Source: an uncultured Bacteroidota bacterium
GTDB lineage: Bacteria > Bacteroidota > Bacteroidia > Bacteroidales > UBA12481
DNA length: 8,111 bases
Reading direction: 5' to 3'
Assembly: GCA_903832165.1 (NCBI GenBank)
Contig: CAILAQ010000811.1
Coordinates: forward strand, 1 to 8,111
Under the pieces are notes generated by a model that did not search any database, was not told where the DNA came from, and saw nothing but the letters and a program-made list of their open reading frames with translations. Positions 1-7,100 of the stretch are shown here, one piece after another. The position numbers were made by a program, and so were the translations under genes. Within the stretch, counting starts at the first letter, position 1. Each line of letters opens with the position of its first letter.

Positions 1-51
1 GGCAAAAATAGCAAATATGATTAACTTCGGACTCAGATTTAAAAATGGATC

Positions 52-1041
52 ATGAATAAACTGGCTGTCGTTGCTTTAGGTGGAAATGCCTTATTAAGGG
101 ATAACCAGGCGGGTACAATTGAGGAGCAGGAACAGAATACTACGGATACCCTGGAAAACCTTGTTTTTCTGATCAATCAGGGCTACGATCTTGTTATCAC
201 GCATGGAAACGGACCTCAGGTTGGCAATATTCTGATGCGTAACGATGCGGGTGAAAGTACCTACCAGATACCACAGATGCCTATCGATGTTTGTGTTGCT
301 GACAGTCAGGGAGGAATTGGTTATATGATAGAACGGATGATGCGCAATGTTCTCATCAAGCACGAAGTTAAAAAGGAGATCGTGACTCTCGTAACTGCCG
401 TAGTAGTTTCCGGTGATGATCCCGCTTTTCAGAACCCGACAAAAAGGATAGGGAAGATTTATTCTAAGGAGCAGGCGGATCAGCTGGCAAAGGATAAGGG
501 ATGGGCCTTCAGGGAAGAAGTGAAAACTGCGGGTGGCTGGAGGAGGGTAGTGCCTTCCCCAAAACCAATTCAGATCATTAATGAAAAAGTGATAAAAACA
601 CTTGCAAGGCAGGGGGTAATTACGATAGCGGTTGGAGGAGGCGGTATTCCGGTTTATTATGACAGTGAAGGAAAAGTCCGCGCAGCGGAAGCTGTTATAG
701 ATAAAGATTTGGCATCCAGTTTACTGGCCGGTCGTATTGGTGCCGATGAATTTTATGTTTTAACGGATGTTCCTTTTATTTACCGGAATTTTAAAAAACC
801 TGATCAGGAGAAACTGGAATTTCTGGATTATGAAGATACCGTGAAGTATCTTGCAGCCGGAGAATTCAGCGAAGGTTCCATGGCGCCGAAGATTCGCGCA
901 TGTCTTCTGTTTCTGGAGCATGGCGGTCTGAAAGCTGTTATAACAGAGGCATTTAAATTGGAAGATAAATCTTATGGATCAAAGATAACGATGAGTTATG
1001 ATCCGGCAGATCAATCAAAATATCAACAAAAAACAAATTAA
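52..1041 (+). CDS. arcC: Carbamate kinase
   Basis: Cytoplasmic kinase of 329 residues, the usual family length of about 310-330. It catalyses carbamoyl phosphate + ADP <-> ATP + carbamate, which breaks down to ammonia and CO2. Amino-acid-kinase fold motifs are all present: LGGNAL at residues 9-14, HGNGPQVG at 51-58, SGDDPAF at 120-126, GGWRRVVPSP at 161-170, the glycine loop VGGGGIP at 194-200, DKD at 217-219, LTDV at 237-240 and GSMAPK at 275-280. The ATG at 52 fits because LAVVALGGNA begins at once, as in homologues; no Shine-Dalgarno is visible, as is usual in Bacteroidota. The ornithine carbamoyltransferase gene starts 2 bases after its stop, so the two are surely co-transcribed and probably translationally coupled. 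That pairing points to ATP production from citrulline. A role in purine or allantoin breakdown is less likely because the partner is a true OTCase. Family assignment is very secure; physiological direction is inference. Confidence 0.97.
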   Translation: MNKLAVVALGGNALLRDNQAGTIEEQEQNTTDTLENLVFLINQGYDLVITHGNGPQVGNILMRNDAGESTYQIPQMPIDVCVADSQGGIGYMIERMMRNVLIKHEVKKEIVTLVTAVVVSGDDPAFQNPTKRIGKIYSKEQADQLAKDKGWAFREEVKTAGGWRRVVPSPKPIQIINEKVIKTLARQGVITIAVGGGGIPVYYDSEGKVRAAEAVIDKDLASSLLAGRIGADEFYVLTDVPFIYRNFKKPDQEKLEFLDYEDTVKYLAAGEFSEGSMAPKIRACLLFLEHGGLKAVITEAFKLEDKSYGSKITMSYDPADQSKYQQKTN

Positions 1042-1043
1042 AG

Positions 1044-2045
1044 ATGGCTTACAATCTAAGGAACCGGAATTTTTTGAAATTACTGGATTTCACACCTAAA
1101 GAAATTGATTTTTTACTTGACCTATCCTTTGACCTGAAAGCAGCGAAATATGGCGGATATGAGCAGCAGCGGTTAAAAAACAAAAATATCGCGCTGATAT
1201 TTGAAAAAACGTCAACTCGCACACGTTGTGCATTCGAAGTGGCAGCCAAGGACCAGGGGGCTCACGTAACTTATCTTGGACCAACCGGTTCCCAGATTGG
1301 TCAGAAGGAATCCATGAAAGATACAGCGCGCGTTCTTGGCCGCATGTATGATGGAATTGAATATCGGGGTTATGCGCAGTCGATTGTGGAGGAGCTGGCA
1401 AAATATGCAGGTGTGCCTGTATGGAACGGCCTGACTACAGAATTTCATCCCACCCAGATTCTTGCGGATTTTATGACAATGATTGAGCACTTTAGTGGAT
1501 CTCTGAACGAGGTGTCTTTCTGTTATATGGGTGATGCACAGAATAATATGGGAAATTCTTTGATGGTCGGCGCTGCTAAAATGGGTATGGATTTCAGGGT
1601 TGCCGCCCCGAAATCCCTTTTCCCCAAAGACGATCTGGTGAAAATCTGCCGCGAAATAGGATCACATACCGGTGCAACAATCACCCTGACCGAAGATGTT
1701 GGTGAAGCCGTTAAAGGCTGCGATTTCCTTTACACAGATGTCTGGGTATCCATGGGAGAACCTGATAGTGTTTGGGAGGAACGGATCAGCCTGCTGAAGC
1801 CGTATCAGGTTAACGCAAGAGCAATGGAAATGACTCAGAATCCAGGTGTTAAGTTTATGCATTGCCTGCCCGCCTATCATAACAGGGAAACTGCCGTGGG
1901 TGAGAAAATCTATCAGAAGTTTGGCATGGATGGAGTTGAGGTCACCGAGGAGGTTTTCGAATCGGAAAGCTCAATTGTGTTCGACGAGGCTGAAAACCGC
2001 CTGCATACAATCAAAGCAGTGATGGTGGCAACGCTTGGAGATTAA
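1044..2045 (+). CDS. arcB: Ornithine carbamoyltransferase (probably catabolic)
   Basis: Cytoplasmic transferase interconverting ornithine + carbamoyl phosphate and citrulline + phosphate. Its 333 residues match the longer OTCases (ArcB and E. coli ArgF/ArgI type). Visible motifs: carbamoyl-phosphate loop STRTR at 57-61, GQKESMKDTARVL from 86, YRGY at 107-110, HPTQ at 135-138, ornithine-binding DVWVSMGEP at 232-240 (SMG loop), catalytic HCLP at 273-276 with Cys274, and NRLHTIKA at 318-325. The SMG loop and HCLP identify a true OTCase, not an acetyl- or succinyl-ornithine transcarbamylase or the YgeW type. Many Bacteroidota make arginine through succinylornithine, so a plain OTCase beside carbamate kinase suggests a catabolic role; I infer the arcB symbol from this, and argF would be the anabolic alternative. 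It starts 2 bases after the arcC stop, with no room for its own promoter. Its stop overlaps that of the opposing gene by 4 bases. Confidence 0.95.
   Translation: MAYNLRNRNFLKLLDFTPKEIDFLLDLSFDLKAAKYGGYEQQRLKNKNIALIFEKTSTRTRCAFEVAAKDQGAHVTYLGPTGSQIGQKESMKDTARVLGRMYDGIEYRGYAQSIVEELAKYAGVPVWNGLTTEFHPTQILADFMTMIEHFSGSLNEVSFCYMGDAQNNMGNSLMVGAAKMGMDFRVAAPKSLFPKDDLVKICREIGSHTGATITLTEDVGEAVKGCDFLYTDVWVSMGEPDSVWEERISLLKPYQVNARAMEMTQNPGVKFMHCLPAYHNRETAVGEKIYQKFGMDGVEVTEEVFESESSIVFDEAENRLHTIKAVMVATLGD
2042..2045. other. Tail-to-tail stop-codon overlap of convergent genes
   Basis: The palindrome TTAA supplies the TAA stop of the ornithine carbamoyltransferase on the + strand (2043-2045) and the TAA stop of the LysM gene on the - strand (2042-2044). 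There is no intergenic space for an intrinsic terminator, so each transcript must end inside the other gene or be stopped by a factor such as Rho. Confidence 0.95.
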
Positions 2046-3559
2046 TCTACCTTCCTGCGGATGAGTTCATCCTTCTGAAACCTGATAACCGTAAGGGCCT
2101 GGTTTGTAAACCCGTTTGAACTACCAATAGACTTGAATTTCATTGGCGTAATCATCGGCTGATGATTGATGTATTCCTGCCAGCATGGTACAGTCGCGGT
2201 TAAGTTACGTCCGAACTGAAACAGGACTTTGGTGAAATAATAAGTTATGTCGAATCCCTGAAAACTGTACTTGGACGGCTCGATATTCCAGTTTTCCTTG
2301 TATTTCCTGCAAAATTTGAGCACCTCAGGATCGGCAAAATCAACAAAGGGATTCTCGTCTTCAAAATCACTGTAAAGTTCCAGATTTATATCATAAAGAT
2401 TTCCCAGATCAAGATCAGTAAAAACCCACTGGTTGAGTCCAAAAACGTGGATGTTTCGGAGCAGTGATTCTTTATGAACCTCATTGACCACTTCCGTAGT
2501 GAATACCTCATTTTCAGATGCGAGGATGATGTAGTTTGGAAGCGTTGCCGAAAGATACCGATCAAAGCTGCTGCTCGCAGAGTCCTGAGTTATAAAGGAC
2601 CTCGATGATTCACTGAAGTAAATCGTTTTGAAAGTTCCTTTCTTTGCGGGATCATGCTCTTTAAGCTGTGTCGAAAGATTTGTCTGAAAGCGTGTAAATT
2701 CCGGACTTTTCCTTTCAGCATAACGTCCGATCACGATTATATTCTGGGTGAACTTCGATCCCAGGTAATCTGTTGCGAGTTCAATTTGCCTGGGAAGTTT
2801 ATTGCGGACCTGAAAAGCATACGGATTTTCCTTTACAACATCAAAAGTGGACAAAGGTGAAACCATTGGAATATGCCTGCTTTTTGAAAAAGCAGAAATA
2901 ATTTCAATTTCGTTAGGGAAAACCGGGCCGATGATCAGATCTGCTTCATCAAGCTTTCCGTCACTGATTATCCTTTTTATGGTCTCGGCATTCCTTTCCG
3001 TATCGAAAATCTCCAGGGTTACTGATAATCCCTCCTGAAGCATCGAGTCTATCGCAAGGTAAACCCCCTCAAGGAATTCATAAAACCGGAAATGATCTGC
3101 CTTGAGTGTGTCGGAATAATTCAGACTGTCGTTCTGGTCGATGTTAAGTGGCAACATGACTGCCAGCCTGAAATTGTCATTTTCATGAGGAACAGGTTTC
3201 GCTTTGCAGGGCTGATCGCCCTTTTCTGCAACTTCCTCCTGAATCTTAACAGTTTGAACCGATTTAATTCCTGTTTTTGAATCGGGAATGCGCAGAACCA
3301 TGCCTGGAAATACTGATCGGGTGTTTAGGTCGGGATTATTTTTTTTAATCTCTTCTTCACTGATCTCATACGTTTTGGAGATTCCGTAAAGAGTTTGACC
3401 TTTAAGAACTTCGTGCTGATAAAAGTTTTTTCCGCCGATACTGATATGATTGTTTGAGCGAGTTACCGGCGTAGGCTGAAACTGACCGAAACAGTTCAGT
3501 GAAATGGTCAGGAGTATGAATAACAGGTTCAGCGCCGGTTTTTGTCGCGGAAAAATCAA
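2042..3559 (-). CDS. Exported LysM domain plus type I periplasmic-binding-protein-like domain
   Basis: Predicted exported protein of 505 residues from the TTG at 3557-3559. Residues 1-25 look like a type I signal peptide: basic RQK at 5-7, hydrophobic core about 10-22, cleavage possible after CFG at 23-25. Cys23 lacks a good lipobox (SLNC), so a lipoprotein is less likely. A LysM domain follows at about 48-92 (HEVLKGQTLYGISKTYEI, then NNPDL and FPGMVLRIP) and should bind peptidoglycan. Residues about 130-497 resemble amino-acid ABC-transporter receptors: LAVMLPL, FLEGVYLAID, DLIIGPVFPNE, IPMVSPLST and FQGFDITYYF. This pairing is characteristic of Bacteroidota; its ligand is unknown. No permease or ATPase gene is nearby, so it may sense or scaffold at the wall instead of feeding a transporter. 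No ATG exists at the 5' end; the frame is open to 3613 with TTG (3611-3613) and GTG (3578-3580) as other starts. I prefer 3559 because it gives a compact signal peptide. Last gene of the - strand run; product sure, function unsure. Confidence 0.88.
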   Translation of the reverse strand: MIFPRQKPALNLLFILLTISLNCFGQFQPTPVTRSNNHISIGGKNFYQHEVLKGQTLYGISKTYEISEEEIKKNNPDLNTRSVFPGMVLRIPDSKTGIKSVQTVKIQEEVAEKGDQPCKAKPVPHENDNFRLAVMLPLNIDQNDSLNYSDTLKADHFRFYEFLEGVYLAIDSMLQEGLSVTLEIFDTERNAETIKRIISDGKLDEADLIIGPVFPNEIEIISAFSKSRHIPMVSPLSTFDVVKENPYAFQVRNKLPRQIELATDYLGSKFTQNIIVIGRYAERKSPEFTRFQTNLSTQLKEHDPAKKGTFKTIYFSESSRSFITQDSASSSFDRYLSATLPNYIILASENEVFTTEVVNEVHKESLLRNIHVFGLNQWVFTDLDLGNLYDINLELYSDFEDENPFVDFADPEVLKFCRKYKENWNIEPSKYSFQGFDITYYFTKVLFQFGRNLTATVPCWQEYINHQPMITPMKFKSIGSSNGFTNQALTVIRFQKDELIRRKVD

Positions 3560-3613
3560 GACTTTTGCAATTAGATTCACGGTTACCAGTTTGAAGGCAA
3601 CAAAGTTACTCAA
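3557..3613 (-). other. Start-codon ambiguity zone of the LysM gene (TTG/GTG/TTG, no ATG)
   Basis: In frame with the LysM/periplasmic-binding gene there are three possible initiators: TTG at 3611-3613, GTG at 3578-3580 and TTG at 3557-3559. An in-frame TAG lies five codons upstream of the first, and no ATG occurs in any frame of the - strand near here. Using 3613 would give a 43-residue leader with two hydrophobic stretches; using 3559 gives an ordinary 25-residue signal peptide. The 48 bases to the ferritin-like gene (3614-3661) hold no clear Shine-Dalgarno, terminator or Bacteroidota-type promoter. Confidence 0.6.
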
Positions 3614-3661
3614 AATGATATCCTATTCAAAATTGCCTGATCAGCCTGTTTTCCAGTATAA

Positions 3662-4117
3662 TTAGTTATCCCTGAGCACAATATCATCATATTCTGATTC
3701 AAACCGCAGTTTGTGCCGGGCCTCTTCCTGGGCAAGGGTAAGGAAAATGTTCTTTATCGCTTCATTCGGCGCCTCCTGGGCCAGCCTCGAATATAGCTTG
3801 AAAGCAGCATTTTCATTACTCATTGCAAGGATCAGTGCTTCACGGTAATCCATATTGGGGCTGGGTTCAATATCAGACAGGAAATCACTTATCCGTAAAT
3901 CAGCAACCGTTCCCGGCCGCCCCTCAAAGATCCCCTCATTTTTGATCTTCAGTAATTTCGCTTTATGCCCCATCTCTTCTTTGGCAAACTGAATAAAAGT
4001 GTCGCGTATTTCTGAATTCCTTGAACTTTCAGCCAGCCGGCTGTAAAGGTCAACGGCTCCCTGTTCACCCACGATGGCAAAATCAAGAATCTCTTCTATA
4101 GTATTAAATGGGTTCAT
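3662..4117 (-). CDS. Ferritin-like / rubrerythrin-family diiron protein without rubredoxin domain
   Basis: Small cytoplasmic four-helix protein of 151 residues, similar to the rubrerythrin-like COG1633 group. Likely diiron ligands are Glu18 (helix A), Glu48 and His51 (an ExxH on helix B), Glu102 (helix C), and Glu132 and His135 (a second ExxH on helix D). The C-terminal rubredoxin domain of classical rubrerythrin is absent and the protein has no cysteine at all, so any electrons for peroxide reduction must come from a separate carrier. The two helix pairs are visibly related: residues 11-55 and 95-139 align without gaps at about 40% identity, both with LYSRLA. It starts 20 bases after the stop of the large Fe-S oxidoreductase gene, with an A-rich leader and no Shine-Dalgarno. 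Placement in that operon suggests protection of an oxygen-sensitive enzyme from H2O2 or free iron, but this is inference. Iron storage or a wholly different diiron chemistry remain possible. Confidence 0.88.
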   Translation of the reverse strand: MNPFNTIEEILDFAIVGEQGAVDLYSRLAESSRNSEIRDTFIQFAKEEMGHKAKLLKIKNEGIFEGRPGTVADLRISDFLSDIEPSPNMDYREALILAMSNENAAFKLYSRLAQEAPNEAIKNIFLTLAQEEARHKLRFESEYDDIVLRDN

Positions 4118-4137
4118 TTTTTTTATGGTTTTTAATT

Positions 4138-7100
4138 TTATAAAAACGCATTATTGAATTCTTCATCGAAAATTTTCACGATAGCGTCGCAACCATTGCT
4201 GAATAAAGGGTTGTAATTATTTTCGGCGGTCCGGATAAATGATGGAGGATCTGCTTTTGCCGCTGATATTGCTTGAATTGCTTCTGCCCGGGCATCGGCA
4301 CTGTCGGAGATTCCCTGAATGCCAAACTCACGTAATAAACCAATCAGCTGGTCGATTCCCGATACATTGGCTTTCATCGGGAGGATGGGTTCAAACTCCT
4401 GGATCATCCGTTGTGTATTCGTAAAGCTGCCCTCAAATTCAAAAGGCAATGTTGATGGCAGAATCAAATGGGCCATTTCGGTGGTGTCGCTCATGAAATA
4501 GTCCTGGACGACAATAAAGTCGCATTTACTGAGCCATTCTCTGGCTTCATCAGGGTCAGATGCACATCCCACCGGATCTTCACCAAAGATGAGCACATTG
4601 CGGATATCACCGTTTTCGAACATTTCAATTAGATTATCTTCCTTCTCAGTGAGCCTGGCGCCGGGATCGACCGACGGATGAATTCCCATATCCCAGATTC
4701 CCTGTGAGTTATTTTTCTCTTTTAAACAGATCATGCCACTGGCAGTTTTTCCTGCTTTTCCGGTGAGATAATCCAGATTCTTAATTTCAAATACTTCATT
4801 GCCTGATAATTCGATCTCTGAGAATAGCATGATGGCATGAGGCTCCTCATTGAATGAATCTGCAAATTCCCTGATCGGTGTATCATCAGCAAAACCTGCA
4901 CCGGCAACTAACTCATTGTAATCTTCAGCAAGCACAGCCTTCTTATATTCATCGAAACCTATACAATGGTCCCTGATAAACAGTCCGTTCTGCTTGTTTT
5001 CCCTGATCAGGTAATGATTAACCGCTTTCAGGAAATGATAATAAGAATCAATTCGAATGATTTCGTCGACTTTGCGCTGAAGGGCACTGGTGTCATAAAC
5101 CGTGATATTGGTTACGGGTATATTTCCCGTCAGCCTTGCTTTGTTGACCATAAAACCGGCCACCGGATTGTCGTCCTGTATCTCACTGCCAATCAAATAA
5201 ATTCGTGTTGCCTGACTTATTTCGGCAAAAGGGACATTACGGTCGGAAGCATGCGTGTACCCCGTTCCTCTGCCCAGATAATGGAAGCTATGGATGTTGG
5301 GGCTTCCTGCTCCCTTAAGTGCCAGTTTCCTGATCATATAGAGTTCTTCGTTGGATAACCTTGCACCTGCGAAGAATGCATTTTCTGATGGTCTGACTGA
5401 GGTCAGTTTTGATTTGATCAGTGCACTTGCCTCTGACCAGGGGATCTCCTTCCAGGTTGTCCCGTTCCTTAACATCGGTTTTGTGATCCTGCTGGTTGAA
5501 TTCAGATATTTGTACCCGAACTTTGCATAGTGGCAAATGTTGCCATCTGTATTGACCATGCCATTGTGACCCGTTATTTTCCAAACAAAACCCTTGTGCT
5601 CATTGATTTCGACTGAACATCCGAGGGAACAGAAATTGCAGATTGCGGTATGTGTGGCCAGTTTGACCGGGCCAGGCTTGAAAGCGAAATTTTCGGTAAT
5701 GGCTCCTGTCGGGCAGGCCGAGATGCATAAGCCGCATGATTCACAGTTGGTTTCGGACAGCGCTTTGCCCATAGCGGGTGCGACATAAGTGTCGAACCCC
5801 CGGTTCACTAATCCCAGTGCATCGGCACCTGCCAGTTCATGGCAAATACGAACGCAGCGGGAGCAGAGAATACATTTGTTATTATCAAGTTCAATATACG
5901 GATGCCTTGTGTCAACCTCCCGATCATTAAAGACGCCGCTGAATTTCGTCTGCTCGGCGCCATACTCATCTGATAGCCGTTTCAGATCGCAGGTAAATAA
6001 TTCACTGCAGCCGCACTCGAGACACCGGGCAGTTTCGTTCAGAGCCATTTCTTCGGTGTAACCCAATTCCACCTCATTGAAATTTGAACGTGAGGCAGCC
6101 GGCAGCAAGGGCATTTCCTCACGTAATGAATGCTGATAGCGGTTTAGGTATTGTTCTTTTTCCTGAAGCTTGAAATTATCTTTGCGGCTGATAAATTTCT
6201 GTTTTGGAGGCGCAATGTCCTGCCCCGTAAGGTATTGGTGGCATGATCGTGCCGCAACCCGTGCCTGGGCAATGGCTTCGATCAGTGTAGCAGGGCCGGT
6301 GACTCCATCGCCTGCTGCAAATACAGAGGATATTCCCGTTTGCAAGGTCTTTTTATTCACATTGATATCGCCCCATTTGGTGATTTTCAATTCCCCCTGT
6401 CTGGCATGCACATTTACATCCTGAATGAAGTCAACTACCGTTTTCTGCCCGATTGCAGCCAGAACGTAATCCAGTTTGAGTTCATATTCCGAGCCATCCA
6501 CCGGAATCGGCCGCCGGCGTCCGGATGCATCAGGCTCGCCAAGCTCCATCCTTATGATTTTCATTGATTTCAGGCACCCGTTTTTATCCTTGAGGATTTC
6601 CACAGGATTGTTCAGGAAAAGGTATTCAATGCCTTCAACTTTTGATTCATGAATTTCGATAGGATTTGCAGGCATTTCTTTTTCCGTGCGCCGGTAAACC
6701 ACATAAACTTTCTTTGCACCAAGTCGCATGGCAGTCCGGCAACAATCCATAGCCGTGTTGCCGCCACCCACTACAGCTACGGTTTTTCCTGAGAAATCGG
6801 GTTTCTGGCCGGTCATCTCAATATTCCTGAGGAAATCAATTCCGGAGAAAACATTTTCCGCGTCATCACCCGGACAGCCAACTCGCGTTCCGGCCTGTGA
6901 ACCTATAGTCAGGACCATAGAGTCATATTTCTGGCAAACCTCTTTATAGCTCAGATCGGCACCCAGCTTTCGTTTGTAGAAAATATTGACACCAAGATCT
7001 GTAATGCACTCAACTTCACTATTTATCAATTCATTTGGAAGCCGATAGGGGGGGATCCCATATCGCAGCATTCCTCCCGGGTTCGGACTGGCCTCAAAAA

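Noticed and set aside
22..29. TAACTTCG, one mismatch from the Bacteroidota -7 element TAnnTTTG, upstream of arcC
   Set aside because: One mismatch in a short motif is common by chance, and the -33 element would fall outside the window.
3535..3559. Lipoprotein signal with lipobox SLNC in the LysM protein
   Set aside because: The residues before Cys23 (S-L-N) fit the lipobox poorly, especially Asn at -1; cleavage by signal peptidase I after CFG is more plausible.
3635..3648. Palindrome CTGATCAG (3637-3644) and the direct repeat GCCTG-ATCA-GCCTG between the ferritin-like and LysM genes
   Set aside because: As a hairpin the palindrome would have only a 3-base stem and no suitable T-run follows, so it is no terminator; too short to claim an operator.
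4117..4124. Run of eight T on the + strand next to the ferritin-like start codon
   Set aside because: No GC-rich hairpin precedes it, and on the coding strand it is simply the A-rich leader expected in Bacteroidota.
4966..5358. 130-codon open frame on the + strand
   Set aside because: It lies antisense to the well-supported large oxidoreductase gene and shows no recognisable motif; the same holds for other antisense frames such as 1096-1401 (-) and 5789-6061 (+).
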